From Flavipsychrobacter sp. (GTDB taxonomy: Bacteria; Bacteroidota; Bacteroidia; Chitinophagales; Chitinophagaceae): a DNA stretch of 64,000 bases. Positions 16,715 to 24,698 of this stretch are shown here, in pieces. The notes beneath the pieces were generated by a model. That model was not told where the DNA came from. It worked only from the letters and a program-made list of their open reading frames with translations, and searched no databases. Location: assembly GCA_016786665.1 (NCBI GenBank), contig JAEUVZ010000035.1, positions 55,157-119,156 of the forward strand, written 5' to 3'. A program made the translations under genes and the position numbers. Positions within the stretch are counted from its first letter, which is position 1, and the number at the start of each line of letters is the position of its first letter.

Positions 16715-17079
16715 TATGTAACGGGGGATTTAATAAAGGGATATTTCAGCCAGATCATTACCAGGGGCATTACGAGGAAGGGGATTTCCATCCAGACCAT
16801 TTTGAATTGGCCGGCCCGGATGGCGAGCGCCATGATAATGACAATGGAAACAGCATTGAGGAGGTTGCCCAGGAAGAATGTCTTTGGTATGAGCAGCAAC
16901 ACCCCTACCAGCAGGGTAGCCGCGCCGAAGAAGGGAATAGCCGCAGCGCCGATGCCCAGGTCGGCCATCATCTTTTGAGCAGCGGGATTGTTCTTGTAGT
17001 TGAATGTATCCCAGCCGTGCTTAAAGGCCAGGAATACTGATACCAGTAGTAGTATCAATGAAATAATGCTCTTTGTCAT
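16714..17079 (-). CDS. DoxX-like small membrane protein
   Basis: A 121-residue membrane protein with four hydrophobic helices (about residues 5-20, 45-65, 70-90, 98-115). The spacing and the motif GIGAAAIPFFGAATLLVGVLLL resemble DoxX/DoxD-like families of Bacteroidota. The biochemical role of this subgroup is unknown. It lies between the DUF2147 gene (33 bp away) and the AraC regulator (1-base overlap). Confidence 0.75.
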   Translation of the reverse strand: MTKSIISLILLLVSVFLAFKHGWDTFNYKNNPAAQKMMADLGIGAAAIPFFGAATLLVGVLLLIPKTFFLGNLLNAVSIVIIMALAIRAGQFKMVWMEIPFLVMPLVMIWLKYPFIKSPVT

Positions 17080-17112
17080 ATCGTGTTGGTTATTGAAAAT
17101 AATGAATAATAA

Positions 17113-17559
17113 TTATTGAATCCTCCTGAACTTCATCGTTTTTCCTAACAGGGAGATGCCTACATATCCCCGGAAGTCGAGCTCGTCCGCGTTTTTGAGT
17201 TTGGCTTTCACGCTATAGGTGCGGCCTTCTTCCGGGTTGTATAGCGTTCCGCCGGTGTACTCTCCTTCTTCGTATTCCAGCCCTGTAATGTTGGTGATGC
17301 CATAGCGGGAGCGGCTTCGCAGTTTGGGGTCGGGGTTTTTGTGGTCTCTTTTGGGCGTTTTGCCGTCGGCTTCATACATATTGGATGCATAGAGCAAACG
17401 TCCCAGGTACTTAGAGCCCTGCTTGTAGAATTCGAACCGGAGGCGGGGGCTGGCATCTACACTTTCCCAAGTCCCGATTATTTTGTCGGCCGGTAGGCCT
17501 TGCGCCAATGAAGCTGCTGAAATCAGCAGTGCGAGAGCGGCGATTACACATTTTCTCAT
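17113..17559 (-). CDS. DUF2147 secreted protein
   Basis: A 148-residue protein with a Sec signal peptide (cleavage near SLAQ, residue 20). The mature part begins ADKIIGTWESVDASPRLRFE and contains YLGRLLYASNMYE and LDFRGYVGISLLGKTMKFRR, which are the conserved ends of DUF2147, a small lipocalin-like periplasmic family of unknown function. It overlaps the SDR gene by 4 bp (ATGA), showing co-translation. Confidence 0.85.
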   Translation of the reverse strand: MRKCVIAALALLISAASLAQGLPADKIIGTWESVDASPRLRFEFYKQGSKYLGRLLYASNMYEADGKTPKRDHKNPDPKLRSRSRYGITNITGLEYEEGEYTGGTLYNPEEGRTYSVKAKLKNADELDFRGYVGISLLGKTMKFRRIQ

Positions 17560-18341
17560 TTCTGTGGTGTTTTTAGTTGTTTGATCTTTTTGAATTCCCT
17601 GTGGCCAAACTTCAGCAGCATGCCCGGTACCAGCCTGCTGGCCAGTTTTATGATGTTGATGAGCCAGGGCTTTAACTCTTCTTTGTCGGCCAGCAAACCT
17701 TTTATTACTACGTTCACCATTTTATCCACCTCCATCATCATTGCAGGGGCAGGCTGCACGGCCCAATCGTTCTGCAGGTTGGTTTTTACCCCCGGCGGTA
17801 TCATTTCGAAGACTTTTACCGAGGTATCTTCCAACTGCAGCCTCAGGGCCTGCGTGTATGCCCGTACCCCGGCCTTTGCAGCGCTATATACGGGTGCTAC
17901 GGTGTAGGGCATGAAGGCGATGCCGGAGGATACGTTCACGATGGCGGCGGAGTGCTGTTTCACGAGGTGTGGCAGGAACTGGTGTACCATCTGTATGGTG
18001 CCTGAAAGGTTGGTAGCTATCTCGCTGTTTATGTTTTCAAGGTCCAGGGAAGAGTCCCGGAGGTCTACCTGGCGCATCAGCCCGGCGTTGTTAATCAATA
18101 TATTCAGATTGGGGAACTGCCGGGTAACCTCGTGGTACAGTTGCTCTATATCCCCGGGTTTGCTTACGTCGCTCTGAAAAATGTGTACGCCCGGGAATAG
18201 CCGCCGGGTCTCCTCGAGCGCCTGCAAGTTGCGGCCGGTGACAATAACCTTAGCGCCCAGGGCGGTGAGTTGCTTTACCAGTTCCAGGCCAATGCCGCTG
18301 GTTCCGCCGGTGATGAGTACTGTGCTGTCTTTTAAGTTCAT
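17556..18341 (-). CDS. SDR-family NAD(P)-dependent oxidoreductase
   Basis: A 261-residue classical short-chain dehydrogenase, DltE-like. It has the cofactor motif TGGTSGIG near residue 11, the structural NNAG (ILINNAGLM, about residue 88), the catalytic Ser in VNVSSGIAF, and YSAAK with catalytic Tyr and Lys near residue 155. It would oxidise or reduce an alcohol/carbonyl pair; the substrate is unknown. The ATG at 18341 is chosen because it starts the Rossmann fold; a longer frame reaches 18494 but crosses the operator repeats and the divergent promoter. First gene of the four-gene AraC operon. Confidence 0.9.
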   Translation of the reverse strand: MNLKDSTVLITGGTSGIGLELVKQLTALGAKVIVTGRNLQALEETRRLFPGVHIFQSDVSKPGDIEQLYHEVTRQFPNLNILINNAGLMRQVDLRDSSLDLENINSEIATNLSGTIQMVHQFLPHLVKQHSAAIVNVSSGIAFMPYTVAPVYSAAKAGVRAYTQALRLQLEDTSVKVFEMIPPGVKTNLQNDWAVQPAPAMMMEVDKMVNVVIKGLLADKEELKPWLINIIKLASRLVPGMLLKFGHREFKKIKQLKTPQK

Positions 18342-18390
18342 TTCCTTTTTTTTTGATACAGCAAAGGTCACCTGCGGCGTGTTGTGCGGA

Positions 18391-18422
18391 GTAGCCAAAA
18401 GTCGCCATGTTGTAGCCAAAAG
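18391..18422. promoter_or_regulatory. Direct-repeat operator, probable AraC-family site
   Basis: GTAGCCAAAAG occurs twice (18391-18401 and 18412-18422), 21 bp start to start, two helical turns apart, as AraC/XylS regulators require. It lies between the SDR operon (minus strand) and the DUF3050 gene (plus strand). On the minus strand the proximal copy contains TTTTGG, which could serve as a -33 element about 26 bp from GACCTTTG (18369-18362). That spacing is too long for an unaided promoter and suggests activation. Confidence 0.55.
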
Positions 18423-18478
18423 GCAGATATGAGTAAAAAGTGTGTGTTTGGCTGCGAAATCTGCATGTGTATTTGTCC

Positions 18479-18486
18479 TATTTTTG
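18479..18486 (+). promoter_or_regulatory. Candidate -7 element TATTTTTG
   Basis: An exact TAnnTTTG match, 16 bp upstream of the ATG at 18503. It is divergent from the SDR operon promoter. Confidence 0.5.
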
Positions 18487-18502
18487 CGCCTCAATCAGCA
18501 CA

Positions 18503-19291
18503 ATGAGCCAGTATATAGACAGGATAAAGGAACGTATAGCCCCACTGAAGCAGCAGATAGTAGCGCATAAGGTTTATTCAGTTATCAACGATATAGAGGA
18601 CGTGCGAGTGTTCATGCAACACCATGTGTTCGCAGTATGGGATTTCATGTCGCTGTTGAAATCGCTGCAAAATAATCTTACCTGTATTTCCATACCCTGG
18701 TATCCGAAGGGTGATGCGGAAACCCGTTTCCTGATAAACGAGATAGTAACCGGCGAGGAGTCGGATGTAGACCTGGAGGGTAACCGTACCAGCCACTACG
18801 AACTGTACCTGTCGGCCATGCGACAATGCGAGGCAGATACTAAGCAGATAGAAGACTTCACGCACGTGCTGCAGGCTACCGAGCGCTTTGACAAGGCATT
18901 TGTGGCCGCGGGCATATCGCCATCGGTGCGGTCGTTCATAGAGTACACGTTTCATATTATATCGGGTAACCAACCCCATTTGCAGGCAGCGGTATTCACC
19001 TTTGGCCGAGAAGACCTGATACCCGGTATGTTCCACTCGATGATTACCGATATGGGAATGACGATGCCGGAGCGTATTTCCGTATTCAAATACTACCTGG
19101 AGCGGCATATAGAGGTGGATGGCGACCACCACAGCGAGCTGGCCCTGAAGATGACCGCTAATTTGTGCGGCAACAACGAAAAGTACTGGGACGAAGCAGA
19201 AGCGGCTGTAGTATTATCGCTGCAAAAGCGGATAGCCCTTTGGGACGGAATATATGAGCAGATAGCGCAAAAGAAACAGTTGGCCGTATAG
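18503..19291 (+). CDS. DUF3050 protein (haem-oxygenase-like fold)
   Basis: A 262-residue all-helical protein. Motifs FMQHHVFAVWDFMSLLKSLQ, EIVTGEESD and HIEVDGDHHSELA match DUF3050, a family placed in the haem-oxygenase/TenA-like superfamily. The retained His and acidic residues (HHVFAVWDF, DGDHHSE) could bind a di-metal centre as in other members of that fold, but activity is not established. The ATG at 18503 follows the TATTTTTG element; the upstream in-frame Met at 18440 lies before that promoter. The location beside the AraC operator raises the possibility of shared control. Confidence 0.8.
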   Translation: MSQYIDRIKERIAPLKQQIVAHKVYSVINDIEDVRVFMQHHVFAVWDFMSLLKSLQNNLTCISIPWYPKGDAETRFLINEIVTGEESDVDLEGNRTSHYELYLSAMRQCEADTKQIEDFTHVLQATERFDKAFVAAGISPSVRSFIEYTFHIISGNQPHLQAAVFTFGREDLIPGMFHSMITDMGMTMPERISVFKYYLERHIEVDGDHHSELALKMTANLCGNNEKYWDEAEAAVVLSLQKRIALWDGIYEQIAQKKQLAV

Positions 19292-19311
19292 CGGCCGCCC
19301 ATGGCGCAACA

Positions 19312-19803
19312 TTATAGCCCGTCTTTGTCCGTGATGGGTATCCATAACTCTTCTTCGGAGCCGGGAGAATCGCCTTTGTATTTTTCGCCCATAAGTGCGA
19401 AGTGCGGCCGGTCGTCGAGCCGGAAGGCGGACTGGGCCATCCACTCGCCATAAATATACCGGTAAGTATCGCCTGCATCGGCCGGCTTCCCTTTGTAGGT
19501 AAAGACCGCATAGCGGCCGGCTGGCAGGGCCAGGCTTTCCATGCCTTCGGGTAGGGCGCCGTTGCCGGCTACGCGCACCGCCGCCCACTTTTCAAATTCG
19601 CGTGCGGGGTTGAATTGCGTGAAAAAATCGACCCCGTCGTAGACCTCTACTGAATAGAGCTCAGTACCAACGGCACCAGTGATCAATCCCCGCCGGGGCA
19701 TAAAGCTGCGCCACAATTCCGCCGTTTGGTTGTGGAGGAAAGACATCTTTTGTTTCGTGCCTGCAAGCAGCGTTTCGGGTAGGTGTTCTATCCGGTATTG
19801 CAT
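19312..19803 (-). CDS. GyrI-like small-molecule-binding protein
   Basis: A 163-residue stand-alone GyrI-like domain, the effector-binding domain of AraC/BmrR-type regulators without a DNA-binding part. Typical are RIEHLPETLLAGTKQKMSF at the start, WAAVRVAGNG...GMESLALPAGRYAVFTYKG in the middle and FALMGEKYKG...EEELWIPI at the end. Such proteins bind hydrophobic cations or drugs, and some hydrolyse toxins. It lies 13 bp downstream of the rifamycin ADP-ribosyltransferase on the same strand, so the two may form a small drug-response pair. Confidence 0.85.
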   Translation of the reverse strand: MQYRIEHLPETLLAGTKQKMSFLHNQTAELWRSFMPRRGLITGAVGTELYSVEVYDGVDFFTQFNPAREFEKWAAVRVAGNGALPEGMESLALPAGRYAVFTYKGKPADAGDTYRYIYGEWMAQSAFRLDDRPHFALMGEKYKGDSPGSEEELWIPITDKDGL

Positions 19804-19816
19804 GTGTATTGGTGCT

Positions 19817-20242
19817 TTAGTCTTCTATGGCCTCTATTCCTTGCTGTTTCAGCTTTTCCAGGTTGTTTCTCATGGTGGTGAGCTGTTCTTCGCTATGCCC
19901 CTGCCATTGTGTTACCTCTCCCACCACCTTTAGCGCGTGCGCGGTGCGATAGGAGCGGGTAGGATTTCCCGGAAATTTTTTATCGGTGAGGTTGGGGTCG
20001 TCTTCGTAGTGCCCGGCGGGCTCTACTATATAGATGCGCTGGGGTGCATCGCCGCGGGCCAGTTCCGCGCCCCATATGGCGGCTTCTAGCGTGGCGGTAA
20101 AGTACACATACTTCGCCTCCTTCATAGCTCCGTAGTTGGAGCGGAAGCCCGGCTGTATGAGGTCTCCCGCTGCCAGCGCGGCCTTAGTGCCGTGGTAGAA
20201 ACATTCCGTGGTGTTATCCGTGTTATCGTGATTGCTGTTCAT
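19817..20242 (-). CDS. arr: Rifamycin ADP-ribosyltransferase
   Basis: A 141-residue enzyme matching Arr across its length. The NAD-binding CFYHGTKAALAAGDLI opens the domain, ATLEAAIWGAELA follows, then RIYIVEPAGHYEDDPNLTDK and KFPGNPTRSYRT with the conserved Asp residues. Arr transfers ADP-ribose from NAD+ to the C23 hydroxyl of rifamycins and inactivates them; environmental Arr proteins are common. The ATG at 20242 (MNSNHDNTDN) gives the usual length; a frame open to 20317 would add 25 residues without family support. Base composition matches neighbours, and no mobile element is attached, so it appears intrinsic. Confidence 0.92.
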   Translation of the reverse strand: MNSNHDNTDNTTECFYHGTKAALAAGDLIQPGFRSNYGAMKEAKYVYFTATLEAAIWGAELARGDAPQRIYIVEPAGHYEDDPNLTDKKFPGNPTRSYRTAHALKVVGEVTQWQGHSEEQLTTMRNNLEKLKQQGIEAIED

Positions 20243-20345
20243 ATAGTGTATGGCTGCCCGTGCTAAGATAAAATGATTTTGCGGACGGGACACTTCGCTT
20301 TTCCGGATATTGAACATAAGTTTTCCCGTTTTTGAAAACCGTTGT

Positions 20346-20363
20346 AAGAACGGCTTCGTTCTT
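20346..20363. terminator. Perfect stem-loop between divergent arr and haem operon
   Basis: AAGAACG pairs with CGTTCTT around GCTT, followed on the plus strand by TT and then GCATC. It is not behind any gene on the plus strand. It could be an early attenuator for either side or a terminator for a short upstream transcript. Confidence 0.4.
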
Positions 20364-20408
20364 TTGCATCATTAATTCTTGCTCCCACCTAATGATAGCC
20401 CGCTGCGC

Positions 20409-20421
20409 ATAGCAGTGCTAT
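20409..20421. promoter_or_regulatory. Palindrome ATAGCA-G-TGCTAT, possible operator
   Basis: A perfect 6-bp-arm palindrome directly before TATCTTTT (20422-20429), a one-mismatch -7 element that could begin the haem-operon transcript near 20435. Its position is suitable for an iron- or haem-responsive repressor, which is inference. Confidence 0.35.
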
Positions 20422-20463
20422 TATCTTTTATTAAAACTTATTGACTGAAGGCTTTACGCGCTG

Positions 20464-20581
20464 CGGCACGCATTAGATTGGCGTTTTTGGCTGTGCCGTG
20501 TGCAAAAGCAAGGTGTGCCACCCCGTTCCGCAACAGTTTGGACGGGAGCAAGAGTTCTGAACTGCTTGCGACGGGGGCGGC
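20464..20581 (+). ncRNA. Candidate structured leader (riboswitch-like) of the haem operon
   Basis: The leader can form CGGCAC (20464-20469) with GTGCCG (20493-20498), followed by a junction. CCCCGT (20521-20526) pairs with ACGGGG (20571-20576), and GCC (20517-20519) with GGC (20579-20581) extends it. Inside are GCAAG-AGTT with AACT-G-CTTGC (20548-20569) and a short CCG/CGG (20528-20530 / 20543-20545). The junction ends 42 nt before the ATG of the first gene. It does not show the conserved core of cobalamin, TPP or other riboswitches I know. Possible roles are ligand sensing, RNA-thermometer action or mRNA stability. The pairings are exact but no covariation is available. Confidence 0.35.
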
Positions 20582-20623
20582 CACCACCTAAACCGGATTT
20601 TTTTAAATATAGATATATAAAAC

Positions 20624-21901
20624 ATGAAAAAAGCAGTACTCACTTCCATTTTTATCGCATCGCTGTCGGCGGCGCACGCACAGGCCGTTCTTGATACCGT
20701 ATCTATGGGCGCTCAATATGCCAACAATGTATGGTATAGCCTGGAGAACGACGAAGTAGGCACGCAGCCCGTAGGCAACTGGGAAATAGCCCTGGCGGCC
20801 ACTTCTTCGCAGACATCATCGCTCACTACCGCACTCCATATCAACTCTAAAGTGGTGAAGCTGTATGAGGCCGCGGGTGTACCCGTAGCTGACTTTTCCA
20901 CCGTTACCACCTTTGATAATACGTGGACGGAACTGTACAATACAGATACCACGTGGTCAATAGGCGCCTTTAACACGACTACGCCCATGAACCAGTTTGA
21001 CTATGGCTGGGGCTCGTACAACACGACCACGCACAATGTGGAAGCTAACAGGGTGTTTGTACTGGAATACGTGGGTACCACGCCTACCTACCGGAAAATG
21101 TATGTGACGCTGAACACGATGGCCGGCACCTATACCCTGGTACACGCCAACCTGGACAATAGCGACATGCATACCGAAACGCTTGATTTTTCGCCGTACA
21201 CCGATAAAAACTTCTTCTACTTTACCCTGACCGGTAATGCGATAGTGGACCGTGAACCGGAGACCGACAACTGGGACCTGCTCTTTACCCAATATGCCGC
21301 CTACATACCCACGCCCTATTTCCCGGTGACGGGTATACTGCACAACGTGGATGTAGAAGTGATAAAAGCACAGCAGGTGGCCGATGTGACTACCTTTGTA
21401 AACTATGGCGCTCATACCTTTGACTACAAAATAAACGGTATAGGCTACAACTGGAAAACCCTGAACAACCAGACCTTTACCTATAACATAGAGGACTCCA
21501 CCGTCTACTTTGTGAAAGTAGCGAACGGTGATATCTGGAAGATGATCATGACCGGTTTTGGCGGCAGCAGCAACGGCAGCAGCATGTTCTCTAAAGAGAA
21601 GCTGCTGACAGCCAGCGTGCACACGGTACAGGGTGCCAGCGAGTCTAGCCTGGCAGTATATCCTAACCCGTCTACCGCCGCTACCGCGCAAATAGTGTAT
21701 CACCTGGGCAGCAATAACCGTTCGGTGGTGCTGTCGGTACTGGATGTGACCGGTAAAGTAGTAGCTACCGCCGCACTGGATAATACCAAAGGGCTTCACC
21801 AGCAGGCAATACCCGGCGCTGACCGGCTGCTGCCCGGAATGTACCTGGTACATGTGTCTACCGACAAAGGCTCCATGCAGCAAAAACTCATCATCCAATA
21901 A
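20624..21901 (+). CDS. HmuY-like haem-binding protein with T9SS type A sorting domain
   Basis: A 425-residue protein with a Sec signal peptide (cleavage near HAQA, residue 21). A HmuY-like beta domain occupies about residues 25-320, and a T9SS C-terminal domain (SLAVYPNPS...GMYLVHVSTDKGSMQQKLIIQ) residues about 345-425. Homology to the second HmuY gene at 28107 is clear: VSMGAQY, EPETDNWDLLFTQY, PYFPVTGIL and GIGYNWKTL recur there as VSMGADY, EPPRDKWDLVFTQY, PYLVTGCLL and TIGYDWKTV. HmuY proteins capture haem outside the cell and pass it to HmuR. This copy should be secreted or surface-anchored by T9SS rather than by a lipid. It opens the haem operon and is followed by a long hairpin. Confidence 0.8.
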   Translation: MKKAVLTSIFIASLSAAHAQAVLDTVSMGAQYANNVWYSLENDEVGTQPVGNWEIALAATSSQTSSLTTALHINSKVVKLYEAAGVPVADFSTVTTFDNTWTELYNTDTTWSIGAFNTTTPMNQFDYGWGSYNTTTHNVEANRVFVLEYVGTTPTYRKMYVTLNTMAGTYTLVHANLDNSDMHTETLDFSPYTDKNFFYFTLTGNAIVDREPETDNWDLLFTQYAAYIPTPYFPVTGILHNVDVEVIKAQQVADVTTFVNYGAHTFDYKINGIGYNWKTLNNQTFTYNIEDSTVYFVKVANGDIWKMIMTGFGGSSNGSSMFSKEKLLTASVHTVQGASESSLAVYPNPSTAATAQIVYHLGSNNRSVVLSVLDVTGKVVATAALDNTKGLHQQAIPGADRLLPGMYLVHVSTDKGSMQQKLIIQ

Positions 21902-21922
21902 TACAGTACAAATAATAGAAAC

Positions 21923-21966
21923 AACGTGAATTCTCTTTGCCCGGAACAGGCAAGGAGATTCACGTT
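21923..21966 (+). promoter_or_regulatory. Long intercistronic hairpin in the haem operon
   Basis: AACGTGAAT pairs with ATTCACGTT, continuing through CTC/GAG and TTGCC/GGCAA with two small mismatches, around a 7-nt loop. No U-tract follows, so an RNA-stabilising or processing stem is more likely than a terminator. It would let the first gene, the HmuY-like haemophore, be more abundant than the transporter genes. Confidence 0.55.
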
Positions 21967-21977
21967 AAAAAGAAGAT

Positions 21978-22856
21978 ATGAAACGGAAGCTATTGCAGGG
22001 AATCGCCTTTTCGCTCGCCATCCTGGTACATGGATCGTGCGGGGAAGGCGGACAGGCAGAACAAAAGAAGGAATCTACAGACGAACAAACACGTATCGTA
22101 TCGCTAAGTGGTACCACTACAGAAGTGCTGTGCGCCCTGGGTGTGCAAGACAAACTAGTGGCAACAGACGTAACCAGCTACTATCCCGCTGCGGTGGCGG
22201 GGCTCCCCAAAGTAGGGCACAACCGGAACATTTCCGCTGAAGCCATACTGGCGCAGCGACCTACACTGGTAGTTGCGCTCCGTGAGCAAACCAAGCCCGA
22301 CCTGGTAGAACAATTGCAGACAGCACACGTACGCGTGCTGCTGCTGGATATGGACTACTCGGTAGCAGGGACGAAGAAACTGGTGGCGCAACTGGCAGAT
22401 TCGCTGGGCGTTACCGGCCAGGTAGGGACTATACATGCCGGAATAGACCGGGATATGGCCGGATTGGCACCGGCTAACGGCGCGCCTAAAGTACTGTTTA
22501 TCTATGCGCGTGGCGCCGGCACCATGATGGTAGCCGGGGAGCATACACCCGCCGCCAGCATGATAGCCATAGCCGGGGCGAGGAATGCAGTAAGCGGGTT
22601 TGAAGACTTTAAACCCCTGACAGCGGAAGCGCTGGTAGCCGCCAACCCGGATGTAATACTGATGTTTGATAAAGGGCTGGAAAGCCTGGGTGGCATAGAC
22701 GGACTGCTGAACGTGCCGGGCGTGAAAGAGACCAGTGCGGGCAAACACCGCCGGGTGATAGAGATGGACGGACAACTACTGACCGGCTTTGGGCCGAGGG
22801 TAGGAGCCGCCGCTAGTGAACTTGCAAATAAACTGAATGCACTCAACGCGAATTAA
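21978..22856 (+). CDS. hmuT: Haem ABC transporter substrate-binding lipoprotein
   Basis: A 292-residue class III periplasmic binding protein with signal peptide and lipobox VHGSC. It shows the HmuT/FhuD pattern: RIVSLSGTTTEVLCALG near the N-terminus, the VGHNRNISAEAILAQRPTLVV segment, a long linking helix, and KVLFIYARGAGTMMVAGEHT in the C-lobe. HmuT proteins carry one or two haems to the HmuUV permease. It lies 76 bp after the HmuY-like gene, across the hairpin, and overlaps the permease start by 20 bp. Confidence 0.9.
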   Translation: MKRKLLQGIAFSLAILVHGSCGEGGQAEQKKESTDEQTRIVSLSGTTTEVLCALGVQDKLVATDVTSYYPAAVAGLPKVGHNRNISAEAILAQRPTLVVALREQTKPDLVEQLQTAHVRVLLLDMDYSVAGTKKLVAQLADSLGVTGQVGTIHAGIDRDMAGLAPANGAPKVLFIYARGAGTMMVAGEHTPAASMIAIAGARNAVSGFEDFKPLTAEALVAANPDVILMFDKGLESLGGIDGLLNVPGVKETSAGKHRRVIEMDGQLLTGFGPRVGAAASELANKLNALNAN

Positions 22857-23889
22857 GATGTTGCTCCTGCTGCTGATAGCACTGCTGGTGATATCGATAC
22901 TGCTAAACGCAGGTATCGGTGCCATACGGATAGCACCGTATGACTCGCTGGCGATACTGCTGAAGCCCCTGGGTATAGACCTGGGCGGCACTTACAGCGC
23001 GCAGCAGGAAGCGGTATTGCGCTCCATACGGCTGCCCCGGCTGTTGCTGGCAGCCATGATAGGAGGGGGGCTGGGTATAGCCGGGGCAGCCATGCAGGGA
23101 TTGTTTCGCAACCCGCTGGCCGACCCAAGCCTGGTGGGTGTATCCTCCGGGGCTTCGCTGGCGGCAGTATCCTATATAGTGCTGGGCATTAACCTTTCCG
23201 CTGGTATCGGCGGACTGGCCGGTATGTATGCGCTCTCGATAGTGACCTTTGCCGGCGCGCTTACTACGGCGCTTATCGTGTACCGCTTTTCTCAAGTGGG
23301 AGGTAAGACCATTGTGAGCATGATGCTGCTGACCGGTATCGCCATTAACGCGCTGGCCGGCGCACTGACCGGATTCTTTACATACAGCGCCAACGATGCG
23401 CAGCTCCGCAGTATTGTCTTCTGGACGCTGGGGAGCCTGGGCGGCGCTACCTGGAGCAATGTATGGGGTGCGGCGCCCTTTATACTGGTGCCTGTACTGA
23501 TACTTCCCCTGCTGGCGAAACAACTTAATGCTTTCTCGCTGGGAGAGCGCAGCGCGGCGCACCTGGGTATAGCCACCGAACGGGTAAAGCGATGGGTAGT
23601 AGTGCTTACCGCGCTCTGCGTGGGAGCCTCTGTAGCCGTTGCCGGGGTGGTGGTATTCGTGGGGCTGATAGTGCCGCATGTAATGCGGATGATAGCCGGA
23701 CCCGACCACCGTTACCTGTTGGTTTTTTCCGCATTGTTCGGAGCCGTACTGCTGCTGAACGCGGATTTGTTCTCGCGCGTGGTATTCGCCCCCGCGGAGT
23801 TGCCCATCAGTGTAATTACCGGCATTATAGGCGCGCCGGTATTTCTGTACCTGCTGATAAAAGAACGCAAAACACACCAAGCCGGCTAA
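22837..23889 (+). CDS. hmuU: Haem ABC transporter permease (FecCD family)
   Basis: A 350-residue integral membrane protein of the FecCD/BtuC family with about ten helices. Family motifs are visible: RLPRLLLAAMIGGGLGIAGA, MQGLFRNPLADPSLVGVSSGA and GLIVPHVMRMIAGPDHR. It forms the inner-membrane channel for haem with HmuV. The ATG at 22837 overlaps hmuT; an ATG at 22858, immediately after the hmuT stop, would remove seven residues and is also plausible. Confidence 0.92.
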   Translation: MHSTRIKMLLLLLIALLVISILLNAGIGAIRIAPYDSLAILLKPLGIDLGGTYSAQQEAVLRSIRLPRLLLAAMIGGGLGIAGAAMQGLFRNPLADPSLVGVSSGASLAAVSYIVLGINLSAGIGGLAGMYALSIVTFAGALTTALIVYRFSQVGGKTIVSMMLLTGIAINALAGALTGFFTYSANDAQLRSIVFWTLGSLGGATWSNVWGAAPFILVPVLILPLLAKQLNAFSLGERSAAHLGIATERVKRWVVVLTALCVGASVAVAGVVVFVGLIVPHVMRMIAGPDHRYLLVFSALFGAVLLLNADLFSRVVFAPAELPISVITGIIGAPVFLYLLIKERKTHQAG

Positions 23890-23895
23890 ACAGAC

Positions 23896-24684
23896 ATGAT
23901 AGAAGTAAGCAAAATATCTTATTCCATAGGCGATACAGTGATACTGGGCAACATATCGTTCCAGGTATTGCCGGGGGAATTACTGGTAGTGCTGGGCAGC
24001 AACGGCGCGGGAAAATCGACCCTGCTAAAACTGATGTGCGGCGATCTCCAGCCGGCAGAAGGGAATATTACCCTGCATGGCCGTAATCTTTCGGGATGGC
24101 CGCACAGTGAGCTGGCAACCTTCCGTGCGGTGCTGCAGCAGCACTCGTCGCTTTCCCTGCCGTTTAGCGTCAGTGAAGTGGTGATGATGGGCCGCTACCC
24201 GCACCAGAAGAGCCGGGAAACGGATGCAGACCGCCAAATAGTGCAGGAAGCACTGAAGAAAACGGGTATCGCACACCTGGCCGGCCGAAATTACCTCCAC
24301 CTATCCGGTGGAGAGCAGCAGCGGGTACACCTGGCAAGGGTCTTTGCACAGGTATGGACCGCCGGCGGGCGAGCTCTGCGCTACCTGTTTATGGATGAGC
24401 CGGTGAACAGCCTGGACATCCGCCACCAGCATGCTACCCTGGAAATAGCCCGGGAGTTTGCAGCGGAAGGCAACGCAGTGGTAGCCGTACTTCATGACCT
24501 GAACCTGGCGATACAATACGCCGACAAGATATTGTTGCTGAAGAAAGGCCGTATAGCGGCCTTTGGCGCGCCTGAGGAAGTAATGCAGCAGCACATTATC
24601 AGCTCGGCATACGATCATCCTCTCAGCATATTTCATACACCACATTACAAACATCCGATAGTAGTACCGGTATTAAAAGCATAA
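23896..24684 (+). CDS. hmuV: Haem ABC transporter ATP-binding protein
   Basis: A 262-residue ABC ATPase. Walker A is GSNGAGKST (about residues 35-43), the signature is LSGGEQQRV, Walker B is YLFMDEPVNSLD, and the switch His lies in VVAVLHDLN. The QHSSLSLPFSVSEVVMMGRYPH region is typical of haem/siderophore importers. It powers HmuU and follows it by 6 bp. Confidence 0.93.
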   Translation: MIEVSKISYSIGDTVILGNISFQVLPGELLVVLGSNGAGKSTLLKLMCGDLQPAEGNITLHGRNLSGWPHSELATFRAVLQQHSSLSLPFSVSEVVMMGRYPHQKSRETDADRQIVQEALKKTGIAHLAGRNYLHLSGGEQQRVHLARVFAQVWTAGGRALRYLFMDEPVNSLDIRHQHATLEIAREFAAEGNAVVAVLHDLNLAIQYADKILLLKKGRIAAFGAPEEVMQQHIISSAYDHPLSIFHTPHYKHPIVVPVLKA

Positions 24685-24698
24685 AAACAATTAAAGCA

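Noticed and set aside
20517..20581. Cobalamin or TPP riboswitch
   Set aside because: The nested stems are there, but the conserved cores of these classes are absent, and the operon carries haem rather than B12 or thiamine genes.
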